NCBI RefSeq assembly: GCF_038593265.1
Contig: NZ_CP151979.1
Span: 620,001-684,000 of the forward strand
DNA: 64,000 bases
Origin: Ureibacillus sp. FSL W7-1570
GTDB lineage: Bacteria; Bacillota; Bacilli; Bacillales_A; Planococcaceae
Direction: 5' to 3'
The notes beneath the pieces were generated by a model. The model did no database searches, was not told where the DNA came from, and was given only the letters and a program-made list of their open reading frames with translations. Positions 46,953-55,229 of the stretch are shown here, piece after piece; the stretch's first letter is position 1, and the number at the start of each line of letters is the position of its first letter. Both the position numbers and the translations under genes were made by a program.

Positions 46953-47222
46953 ATGTTCTCCTTCCTCCTAAACAACAACAAATATATGTTTTATAATACC
47001 TCGCAGAAGATAATTTTACCATAAATTTTCATACAATGATTTGCATAAAATTATATTTTTTTTATACTAAATGACTATTCGATGCGACGCTTGGACAAAT
47101 CATTTTTTTCTAATCCATGGTGGAAATGATAGAAATTAAGAGGTGCATTTAGTTTTTTCGCAACCTATATTTTGCTATACTTAATTTATGTACACCTAAG
47201 AGAAAATATAGGAGGATTTTGA

Positions 47223-47693
47223 ATGAAAAAACTTTCAGCGGTACTGCTTGCTTTCGCATTGGTATTCTCTAACGTTGGTGCGGTTGTTTTTCATGACAGC
47301 GGGGATGTGACAGTAGAAGCAAAATCTTATAAATCCGGTAAAAAAGGGTTCAGCGGAACGACATTCCCTTCAAAAAACCGTGTAACCAACGACGACACTA
47401 ATAAAAACAACAATGTTAATAAGTCGACAACAAATCAAAATTCAAATAAAACCGGCACTTCCACAACGAAAGGCGGATTCTCTTCCGGCGGATTAATGAA
47501 AGGCCTCCTTGTAGGCGGACTTGCCGGCTTATTGTTCGGCAGCCTGTTTGCGGATATGGGCATTCTTGGAAGCCTTTTGGGATTAATGATCAATCTCGGT
47601 GCGATTTTATTGATTGCCTATCTCATCATGAAAATTTATTTCATGTTAAAACGCAAAAATGAGAAAGAGGTAACGGAACATTGGAGAAGATAA
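47223..47693 (+). CDS. Secreted/membrane low-complexity protein with Gly-rich membrane hairpin
   Basis: The 156-residue protein has a signal peptide (residues 1-20), an Asn/Lys/Thr-rich linker (about 45-80), then GGFSSGGLMKGLLVGGLAGLLFGSLF and a membrane segment LGLMINLGAILLIAYLIMKIYF. The Gly-rich stretch resembles the N-terminal part of Tim44-like domain proteins, but no Tim44 domain follows. ATAGGAGGATTTTGA precedes the start. It overlaps the next gene by 13 bases, so they are cotranslated. Confidence 0.65.
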   Translation: MKKLSAVLLAFALVFSNVGAVVFHDSGDVTVEAKSYKSGKKGFSGTTFPSKNRVTNDDTNKNNNVNKSTTNQNSNKTGTSTTKGGFSSGGLMKGLLVGGLAGLLFGSLFADMGILGSLLGLMINLGAILLIAYLIMKIYFMLKRKNEKEVTEHWRR

Positions 47694-47977
47694 CATTGTC
47701 TGAACAGGAAATCGTGGATGCGGTTTGCCTGTTCCATGCAAAATTCAAAAATGTGCGTCCTGAAGATGTGGAAGTGGAACTATTGTATGACGATGATAGA
47801 GGCTTTACTGCGGAAGCTTACGTAAACGGTGAAATGGAGCCATATAACACGGTGAATTTCATTACAGCCATTCGCCTTTATATTGAAGAACAATTGCAAA
47901 GGGACGCGATGTCCGCCCGAATCCTTTTGGATCTGCATGATGAAGAAGGGATCATCGCCAATATTGAATGGGATTAA
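47681..47977 (+). CDS. YxcD family (DUF2653) protein
   Basis: The 98-residue cytosolic protein contains EQEIVDAVCLFHAKFKNVRPEDVEVELLYDDD and the C-terminal ILLDLHDEEGIIANIEWD, typical of DUF2653 (YxcD). The start codon is TTG, overlapping the previous gene by 13 bases, with AAAGAGG ten bases upstream. Function unknown. It forms a two-gene unit with the signal-peptide protein before it. Confidence 0.75.
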   Translation: MEKITLSEQEIVDAVCLFHAKFKNVRPEDVEVELLYDDDRGFTAEAYVNGEMEPYNTVNFITAIRLYIEEQLQRDAMSARILLDLHDEEGIIANIEWD

Positions 47978-48095
47978 AAGAGGTGTCGCCTGATGGCACC
48001 TCCTTCTTTATATACCGGAGTAAAAAAATGATTATTTCGTTTTCTTTCCAAATATGTTATGTTCAAAAAAAGAGATTAAAGAAAGTGGGATACCG

Positions 48096-48674
48096 ATGAC
48101 AATGGATGCCAGAAAAGTATACAACGGAATCGTTTTGCTGACAGGTTACCTGCAGCGTTTATATGTGTTTGAAAATATTCTTCATCAGTTGAATATTCCC
48201 CGAGATCAGGACCGGTTTGAAAAGGTGAAGGAATTGTTCGATGATTCCTTGGCGATGCTGCCTTTGTTCGAACAAACAAAAGAATTGACCGAAACGCAAG
48301 TCAAAAAATTGGAATCCGTGACGGCGGAAGTGGAAAAGTTGATGGCCACTTATTTTAAAGAAGGCCAAATTTCCTTCAATGAAAAATTGGCTTATGTCGG
48401 TTCTACTCTTTATTCCGAGCAGCATGTCAATTTGGGAATCCTCCGCCTCGGAAAAGTGTTTCAGGTGGAAGTGAACAAAGACTTTGAAATGCGCGTGAAA
48501 TTTTATGAAGAACGGACAAAATTCATCGACACGATCGTTTCATTAATGAAGAAGAATCAGCAGGTTGAAGAAAAGGCGATGGAAATCATCGAGATGTGGT
48601 ATGAAAATGTGGCCAAAAATAAAAACAATATTATGAACGATATCCGAATGATTGGTCAATTGATTGGCTTTTAA
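48096..48674 (+). CDS. Conserved-looking helical protein of unknown function
   Basis: The 192-residue product is nearly all charged helix, with no Cys-rich site, signal peptide or membrane segment. Features are YNGIVLLTGYLQRLYVFENILHQL near the N terminus, KLAYVGSTLYSEQHVNLGILRLGKVF in the middle and a C-terminal coiled region (VEEKAMEIIEMWYENV). I do not recognise a family. Start 48096 follows GAAAGTGGGATACCG. A terminator follows and it stands alone. Confidence 0.65.
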   Translation: MTMDARKVYNGIVLLTGYLQRLYVFENILHQLNIPRDQDRFEKVKELFDDSLAMLPLFEQTKELTETQVKKLESVTAEVEKLMATYFKEGQISFNEKLAYVGSTLYSEQHVNLGILRLGKVFQVEVNKDFEMRVKFYEERTKFIDTIVSLMKKNQQVEEKAMEIIEMWYENVAKNKNNIMNDIRMIGQLIGF

Positions 48675-48678
48675 CAGA

Positions 48679-48722
48679 AAAACTGATGGAATGCGGACAT
48701 CCATTCACATCAGTTTTTTTAT
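48679..48722 (+). terminator. Terminator after the 192-residue protein gene
   Basis: AAAACTGATGGAATG pairs with CATTCACATCAGTTTT (one bulge), followed by a T run. Confidence 0.82.
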
Positions 48723-48932
48723 TTTAATATAATATTTAATAATCCAAATACTGGAAATATATCGCATAAGCAGTTTCCATTTCATGATAGTCTCATTCCA
48801 ATTTTCTATTTTTGCAATCAGGTTAAGTATCCATCATTATTGCCAGAGAGCGAAACAAATATAGTTGGAAAAAATTGAGATGTCCATTTGCACCGATTTT
48901 TGAATGCGGTATACTGTTGGAGAGGTGATTTT

Positions 48933-49361
48933 ATGTTTGTCAGCGAAAAACAAGTGGAAATCCGTTATGCCGATACGGATCAGATGGGTGTGGTGTATCA
49001 CGCCAACTACGTCATTTGGATGGAAATTGGCAGAACCCAATTGATCCGCGATTTGGGATACGATTATACAAAGTTGGAAGAAATGGGAATTGTATCACCA
49101 GTGATTGAATTGAATGTCCAATATAAAAAAGCGATGCGTTATGGACAAGTGGCAACTGTCCGTACATGGGTGGAACAGCATGATAAATTGCGCACGACAT
49201 ACGGTTATGAAATCTTGCATGAAGACGGCTCCGTTGCGGCGACAGGTACAACGGTGAACATTTTGGTGACAAAAGAAAACTTTAGACCGGTGCCATTAAG
49301 AAAAATTGATCCGGATTGGGATGCAAAATACCATGAAATTGCCCGGACAAAAAAGGGATAG
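48933..49361 (+). CDS. yneP: Hotdog-fold acyl-CoA thioesterase (YneP/YbgC type)
   Basis: Hydrolyses acyl-CoA thioesters. The 142-residue protein has RYADTDQMGVVYHANYVIWMEIGRTQL, the 4-hydroxybenzoyl-CoA thioesterase-type active site with the catalytic Asp in DTDQMG. Start 48933 follows GGAGAGGTGATTTT. In B. subtilis yneP lies just downstream of the aconitase gene, and the same order is kept here with insertions between. The natural acyl substrate is unknown. Confidence 0.85.
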   Translation: MFVSEKQVEIRYADTDQMGVVYHANYVIWMEIGRTQLIRDLGYDYTKLEEMGIVSPVIELNVQYKKAMRYGQVATVRTWVEQHDKLRTTYGYEILHEDGSVAATGTTVNILVTKENFRPVPLRKIDPDWDAKYHEIARTKKG

Positions 49362-49471
49362 GGGTACATAATGACTAGTGAAAGGGTTAGTCATTTTTTA
49401 TTTTTCAAAACTATAACGGTCCATCTATTTTTGTTATAATGACGATTGTGAGTAAAAAAGGAGGGATGTTC

Positions 49472-52400
49472 ATGGTACAAACGGTAGAAGCGATGAAATG
49501 TTTCATTGTGTTGACGAATACAGCACGGGAAGCCATCAAGGAACACTTTGCCGATGAACATGCCTTTTTTCAATTGCAATCCTCTTTCCATGTATATCTA
49601 GAAAAACAATCCATTGAAGAAACATCCCTATCCCTGGCCATTTATTTTGACAACGAACAAAATAGTAATTTGGCGAAAAAGATGAATGGCCGGGTTGTGA
49701 TTATAGACTGCGTTTTTGATAGCAAAAATGGCCTCATCGCCAAAAACTTCCGGACTAAGGGAAAACATACACCGGTCAAGACGAATCGAAGAAAATCGAT
49801 GAGAATCCATTTCGCACCAACAAGAATCAACGGCCACACTTATCCGGAGGCATTCCTGAAAACCATTGCCGAATTGCCGGTTGCAAAAGACAGATACGAT
49901 TATGTCAATAAACGGATCACCAGCTGGGAAGGCTATTTAAAAGTTTTATACAAAAATGCCAACATCGATGATATTGAAGCAAGAATACAGTCTGTTTCGT
50001 ACAGTTCTGACTGTTCCGTGGCAACATTGAAACTGGGTGGCATCACAAACAAAGAGTGGAAACAGATAAAAGGAATGAACGCCTATGTCAAAGGCGTAAA
50101 AAGTGAAATCGGGGAAGTTGTAAAAACCAATGCCCAACAACAAACCGTCGACATCGAACTGAGTCCGCCAATCAGTAAACTCGCCAAGCAACAGGTATTT
50201 GATTTTCCCTCAGAGCAAGTCACTTTCAGCAACGCCTCGACAAAATCCCAGCTCAACCGCCTCTTGAAAGGGTTTGAACATTTAAAGGAAGGGCTTGCGG
50301 CAAACCCGAATCTTGAAAACTTTTTATTTGAAGACGAACCAAAGGTGGCAAATCGGAAAAATCGGCTTCAAATCGAATTTCATAACAATCTGAATGAATT
50401 TCAGCGGGAAGCTGTGCTGGGTGCACTGGAAACAGAAGATTTGTATGTCATTCAGGGACCACCCGGAACAGGGAAAACAACGGTCATTTCTGAAATCTGT
50501 TATCAAAACGTGAAAATGGGATTGAAAACATTGATCGCCTCCCAATCCAATTTGGCGGTGGATAATGCACTTGGCCGGCTTTTATCCAATAAAGACATCC
50601 GCATTTTGCGCTACGGACGGACAGACAGCATCGAAGAAGAAGGGAAAAAGTTCATCGAGGAGAATGTGGCGGAATATTGGAAAACTCAAACCTTTGATGC
50701 GTTATCGAAGGAAATCAGTCAACATGATCAAAAGGAAATCCTATTGCAACAGGGCATTCAAGCATGCACGAGCCAAATCGATCACCTGAAGGAAAAAGCG
50801 GCCGAACTGGAAAAGGAGATTTTGCGGAAAAATCAGGCGGAAAAGGAATTGGAAAAGGCTTTTGACACAATTTCCAATTTGAAAAAGCAAATCATCGCTT
50901 TAAATAAAGAAAAGGAAAAAGCGGAACAAACCATTGAAACATTCCAATCCTCCTTGAATGAACGGTCTGAAAAACTGAAAGAAATCGAACAAACATTGTC
51001 CAGCACCGGTCTTGATAAAATTCAGCTGGAAATCAATGAAGCAAGGAAACATATCGAAGAAAGCGAACATTTCATCCACTATGTTGAAATAAAGGAAAAA
51101 TTGGAAAAAGCGCAATCCGAATTGCAGCAAGTGTCCAATGAAATTGCATTCATGGAGTCAAAAATATTGGAAGTGGATGATCTCCTGGCCCAATTGAAAT
51201 CCTTCAAAAAATTGGAGGAAGTGGAAGGATTCATTGAAACCTACGGAATCCGAAGAGGTTTTGTCATCAACCAGCTGTTTTTGGATATGGAGAAAATTCA
51301 CCAACAGTTGATGGAACTGAAACCGGCAATCCAAATTTCCAAGCGGATTGAAAAAGCCATCGAATACAACCAAAAAACGTTGAAAATACCCATCGTTCCC
51401 GTCCCGCTCCCGCCGAACCACCATTATTCATTACATGAGGTCAATGACTTTTTGGATAAATTGGCACTCGCCTTCAAACAACGAAAAATCAATTGGCAGA
51501 ACGGAATCCCCTCCATCCGTGGCCTATATTTAAGGCGGCTATATGTGAACGGGTTGCTCGTTCAATATCAATCGTTGGCCGATGAGTCGAAACTCGTTTT
51601 TGAAAAATTGAAAAGTGCCGTGGCCGAACAATATTTGGAAAACCTCGGCCTCCATGAATCGAAACTTCAGTCTTATAAACAAAAAGAGGTCCAACTGCAA
51701 CAAGAGATCCAACAATATGAAAGAGAATTGGCGGAACTGCCAATAGAAAATACCGGGTTCATTCCGTCCATTGATGAACTTCAAGCGGTCATTCAAACGT
51801 TGCAGGAAAAGATTGGCCGGTTGGAAGAACAACAAGAAAGTTTCCATTCCTATGAGGAGCAAAAAGCACAACTGAATCATGAAATCAACGAAATGGAAAA
51901 AGAACTTTCCCAACACCAGGAGTCGTTATCCAACATACAAAGCGAATTAAAAGAGCTTCACCGTCAAGGGATTATGATGGAACGGAAAGTGGAGCAGCTG
52001 CAGCAAATCATGAAACAAAATCCGGAGCTTGAATTGGAACAGACGGAAGAGCGGATCAAGGAACGCCATCTCCAAATTGAAAAATACCAACGGCAGATCG
52101 AAATGTTGCCGATCACAAAAGAAATCCAGAAAGAATGGCATTCGTTATTAAATCAAGCGACGGAACAGGATTTGGACGAAATTCGGAAACTTTACGTAAA
52201 ACATGCCAATGTAATCGGAACAACCTGTGTCGCTTCGGCAAACAAAGAATTTATGGACAACTATCCGATTTTCGATGTGGTCATCATCGATGAAGTGTCG
52301 AAAGCAACGCCGCCGGAATTATTGCTTCCAATGTTGAAAGGGAAGAAGATCATCCTTGTCGGCGACCATCATCAGTTGCCGCCGTTGATCGGCGATGATA

Positions 52401-53245
52401 CGTTTGAAGAAACCCTTGAAGAGATTATGAAGGAAACGGACAGCTTTGAAGAAAAAAGGGAACTGGAGAAGCTGTTGGAGGAATCTTTGTTTGAACGGCT
52501 TTATAAACATTTGCCCGCCACGAACAAGAAAATGCTCGGGATTCAGTATCGCATGCATGAAAAGATTATGCGGACGATTGCACCGTTCTATGAAAATGGA
52601 AAAGAATCGTTGCAATGCGGCTTGGACAACTCCGATGAAGCTAGAGACCATAAATTGGATGGACATTATGTAAAACGGCAGGAACACTTGTTATGGTTCG
52701 ACCTGCCAAATCAACCGGCTTATTTTGAAGAGCGGATGAAAGAAGGCTCCAGCTTGTTCAATAAAGCTGAGCTTGAATGGATCCGCAAACTGCTTATCGA
52801 CTTGAATGAAGCGACGGCCAAAGCGATGGAGAACGGTCTGCTTGAAAAAGACTCCTTAAAAGCCGTCGGGGTGATCAGCTACTATCGGGAGCAAGTGAAT
52901 CGGGTCAATCAGTTAGTGGAAGAACTGCATTTGCCTCATTTGCATATCCGGACAGGTTCCGTCGATAAATTCCAGGGGATGGAAATGGACGTGATTTTGT
53001 TGAGCATGGTCCGCAATAATCCGCACGGGGAAATCGGATTTGCGAAAGACTACCGGCGGTTGAACGTGGCTTTGTCAAGAGCCCGGGAGTTGCTGATGAT
53101 TGTCGGCAGTTCCGATATGTTTACAATGCGTCCGAAAAAGAAAGAAACGAGAGAAATGTACCAGCATTTATTTAATGTCGTAAAACAGCAACAAGGAATA
53201 CGAAAAATGACGAAGGAGCCCGTGACATGGAACTCCAGCAATTAA
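49472..53245 (+). CDS. SF1 (UPF1/Dna2-like) helicase with giant coiled-coil insertion
   Basis: The 1257-residue protein has a unique N-terminal region (1-310), Walker A GPPGTGKTTVI (about 328-338) and motif Ia ASQSNLAVDNALGRL. A predicted coiled coil of about 600 residues, rich in E, K, Q and L, follows, before motif II VVIIDEVSKATPPELLLPM (about 937) and GDHHQLPPL (motif III). Motifs IV-VI follow, with QYRMHE, GSVDKFQGMEMDVILLSMV and RRLNVALSRARELLMIVGSS. All catalytic motifs look intact, so it is probably an active 5'-3' helicase. ATG 49472 follows AAAGGAGGGATGTT. It overlaps the next gene by 19 bases. Confidence 0.85.
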   Translation: MVQTVEAMKCFIVLTNTAREAIKEHFADEHAFFQLQSSFHVYLEKQSIEETSLSLAIYFDNEQNSNLAKKMNGRVVIIDCVFDSKNGLIAKNFRTKGKHTPVKTNRRKSMRIHFAPTRINGHTYPEAFLKTIAELPVAKDRYDYVNKRITSWEGYLKVLYKNANIDDIEARIQSVSYSSDCSVATLKLGGITNKEWKQIKGMNAYVKGVKSEIGEVVKTNAQQQTVDIELSPPISKLAKQQVFDFPSEQVTFSNASTKSQLNRLLKGFEHLKEGLAANPNLENFLFEDEPKVANRKNRLQIEFHNNLNEFQREAVLGALETEDLYVIQGPPGTGKTTVISEICYQNVKMGLKTLIASQSNLAVDNALGRLLSNKDIRILRYGRTDSIEEEGKKFIEENVAEYWKTQTFDALSKEISQHDQKEILLQQGIQACTSQIDHLKEKAAELEKEILRKNQAEKELEKAFDTISNLKKQIIALNKEKEKAEQTIETFQSSLNERSEKLKEIEQTLSSTGLDKIQLEINEARKHIEESEHFIHYVEIKEKLEKAQSELQQVSNEIAFMESKILEVDDLLAQLKSFKKLEEVEGFIETYGIRRGFVINQLFLDMEKIHQQLMELKPAIQISKRIEKAIEYNQKTLKIPIVPVPLPPNHHYSLHEVNDFLDKLALAFKQRKINWQNGIPSIRGLYLRRLYVNGLLVQYQSLADESKLVFEKLKSAVAEQYLENLGLHESKLQSYKQKEVQLQQEIQQYERELAELPIENTGFIPSIDELQAVIQTLQEKIGRLEEQQESFHSYEEQKAQLNHEINEMEKELSQHQESLSNIQSELKELHRQGIMMERKVEQLQQIMKQNPELELEQTEERIKERHLQIEKYQRQIEMLPITKEIQKEWHSLLNQATEQDLDEIRKLYVKHANVIGTTCVASANKEFMDNYPIFDVVIIDEVSKATPPELLLPMLKGKKIILVGDHHQLPPLIGDDTFEETLEEIMKETDSFEEKRELEKLLEESLFERLYKHLPATNKKMLGIQYRMHEKIMRTIAPFYENGKESLQCGLDNSDEARDHKLDGHYVKRQEHLLWFDLPNQPAYFEERMKEGSSLFNKAELEWIRKLLIDLNEATAKAMENGLLEKDSLKAVGVISYYREQVNRVNQLVEELHLPHLHIRTGSVDKFQGMEMDVILLSMVRNNPHGEIGFAKDYRRLNVALSRARELLMIVGSSDMFTMRPKKKETREMYQHLFNVVKQQQGIRKMTKEPVTWNSSN

Positions 53246-53979
53246 AAAATCAATTGGAAAAAGAAATCAGGGGAACCATTGTTCATACGGACATTTGGTG
53301 TATTCCCATGCATACCTATGAAATCACCTATCAGCCCATCCAGAAAAAAGTGATGGACATTTTAATGAAAATTCTGCTTTTCTCCTTCCAAAAATCGGCT
53401 TTTGAAAGTGCTGAACAGCTCAGTGAAATTTTGTTGGTGGAGCCCTTATTCATCGAAGATTTGATGCGGAAGATGCAAAAGAACGGTCTGCTTGCACGGG
53501 AAAACAACTTTTATCAACTGACGGAAAAAGGAAAGCGGCAATTTTCCCAAGGCGTCTTTGAAGAGGAATTGGATCCTGTGACAATAGAGTTATTGTACAG
53601 CCCGGTGCATCATCAAATGATGAATGGTGATATGGAGGAAGTGCTGGATTTTGATGATTTTCCGGACCAATTGTATCGTTATATGAATGATGGAGAAGAA
53701 TCATTGGATGTGGAGTTTTTTAAAAAGGAAATTCAAAATATAATAATCGATCGGCCGGATGAAGTTCATCAAGAAATCAAATCCATCCTATCGTTGGAAA
53801 ATACACAAATCAACGATGTGCCCTGTATTGAATTTATTGTGTGGAACACTGAAAACAGGGAATTTTTTCCGCGGGTGTGGAATACATTATTAAAAAATTG
53901 GGATCAATATTTGGAAAAAGAACTCTTTGAAATAGAAAATCCGGTTTGGTTAGAGAAATTTCACAGCAAAATAAAATAG
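53227..53979 (+). CDS. Winged-helix-like partner protein of the SF1 helicase, unknown function
   Basis: The 250-residue protein has a probable winged-helix domain (about residues 50-105: SAEQLSEILLVEPLFIEDLMRKMQKNGLLA, then FYQLTEKGKRQF). A C-terminal acidic region rich in Asp and Glu follows. No nuclease motif or signal peptide is seen. It overlaps the helicase gene by 19 bases with AAGGAGCCCGTGAC just before its ATG, so the two are made together and may form a complex. I do not recognise a family. Confidence 0.7.
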   Translation: MELQQLKNQLEKEIRGTIVHTDIWCIPMHTYEITYQPIQKKVMDILMKILLFSFQKSAFESAEQLSEILLVEPLFIEDLMRKMQKNGLLARENNFYQLTEKGKRQFSQGVFEEELDPVTIELLYSPVHHQMMNGDMEEVLDFDDFPDQLYRYMNDGEESLDVEFFKKEIQNIIIDRPDEVHQEIKSILSLENTQINDVPCIEFIVWNTENREFFPRVWNTLLKNWDQYLEKELFEIENPVWLEKFHSKIK

Positions 53980-54046
53980 CTCGATTATTGCAATTCTCTA
54001 TTGGATATGTTAGGATAATCTTAATTTTATATGGGAATTATACTTT

Positions 54047-54215
54047 CTTATCAAGAGAAGTGGAGGGACTTGGCCCAATGAAACTTCAGCAACCTCTAAC
54101 GGATGTTAGAAAGGTGCTAATTCCAGCAAGGCTCAGCCTTGGGAGATAAGAGAGTGCGTGCAAGGAAATTTTGTACCCTCTCATTCTCTTTTCTGGAATG
54201 AGCAGGGTTTTTTTA
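54047..54215 (+). promoter_or_regulatory. SAM (S-box) riboswitch with terminator, upstream of metA
   Basis: The aptamer (54047-54150) is closed by CTTATC/GATAAG and has GAGAAGTGGAGGGACTTGGCCC, AATGAAACTTCAGCAACC and AAGGTGCTAATTCCAGCAAG, the conserved S-box core. The terminator at 54176-54215 pairs CCCTCTCATTC with GAATGAGCAGGG and ends in seven T. Binding of S-adenosylmethionine should favour termination and turn metA off. Confidence 0.95.
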
Positions 54216-54246
54216 TTAAGATATTTTAGAATGGGGGACAAGAGGA

Positions 54247-55185
54247 ATGCCTATTAATATTCCGAAAAATTTACCTGCTGGAGAAATATTGAGAAACGAA
54301 AAGATTTTCGTCATGGAAGAGGACCGCGCATTATCACAGGACATACGTCCATTGAACATTTTGGTGTTGAATTTGATGCCTGAAAAAGAAAAAGCGGAAT
54401 TACAGTTGCTGCGATTGCTCGGGAACACGCCGCTGCAAACCAATGTAACGTTTTTAAATACAGCCACGTATGAACCTAAAAATGTATCCAAAAGCCATTT
54501 GGAAACATTCTATAAAACTTTTGATAAAATCAAGCACCGCCGCTTTGACGGAATGGTCATCACCGGGGCGCCGGTTGAACGGATGGAATTTGAAGAAGTC
54601 CATTATTGGAAAGAGTTGACTGAAATTTTGGACTGGGCGAAAGAGAATGTGACTTCAATCATTTATATCTGTTGGGCTGCACAAGCCGCTCTATATTACC
54701 ACTTCGGAATCGGAAAATTCGAGTTGCCGAAAAAATGTTCCGGTATATTTGCGCATACCATTACGGATTTGACGAATGATTTGGTTCGAGGGTTCAACGA
54801 TGAATTTGTGGCACCGCATTCCCGTTACACTTCCGTTTCCATCGAAGAAATAGAACAGCATCCTGATTTGCAATTGTTGAGCTATTCGGAAGAGGTCGGA
54901 CCTTTTATCATCCAATCCAAAGACAACAAACACATTATGATCACTGGCCACTTGGAATATGACGCAACAACGCTTGCGGAAGAATACGAGCGTGACGTAA
55001 AGAAAGGTTTACCTATAGACATACCGGCAAATTATTTCCCTAATAATGATCCAACAAAGCAGCCAAAAAATACTTGGCGCGCCCATGCCCACTTATTGTT
55101 CTACAACTGGCTGAACTACTACGTTTACCAAGAAACGCCTTACGATTGGCATTATGTGGACGATTCAATCGAGTATCATATTTAA
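54247..55185 (+). CDS. metA: Homoserine O-acetyltransferase (MetA type)
   Basis: Activates homoserine for methionine synthesis. The 312-residue protein starts [21 protein letters not shown] and has the catalytic Cys142 in [16 protein letters not shown]. Residue 111 is Glu ([15 protein letters not shown]). From published work as recalled, Glu at 111 selects acetyl-CoA and Gly selects succinyl-CoA, so this is an acetyltransferase. That agrees with the MetI-type enzyme at 16 kb. It is controlled by the S-box and followed by a terminator into which a group II intron has inserted. Confidence 0.95.
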   Translation: MPINIPKNLPAGEILRNEKIFVMEEDRALSQDIRPLNILVLNLMPEKEKAELQLLRLLGNTPLQTNVTFLNTATYEPKNVSKSHLETFYKTFDKIKHRRFDGMVITGAPVERMEFEEVHYWKELTEILDWAKENVTSIIYICWAAQAALYYHFGIGKFELPKKCSGIFAHTITDLTNDLVRGFNDEFVAPHSRYTSVSIEEIEQHPDLQLLSYSEEVGPFIIQSKDNKHIMITGHLEYDATTLAEEYERDVKKGLPIDIPANYFPNNDPTKQPKNTWRAHAHLLFYNWLNYYVYQETPYDWHYVDDSIEYHI

Positions 55186-55188
55186 AAT

Positions 55189-55229
55189 AACTGCAGGAAT
55201 TCGAAATAAAAGGATTCCTGCAGTTTTTG
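55189..55229 (+). terminator. metA terminator, 5' exon of a group II intron
   Basis: ACTGCAGGAAT pairs with ATTCCTGCAGT, followed by TTTTG. The intron begins at the very next base. Confidence 0.9.
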
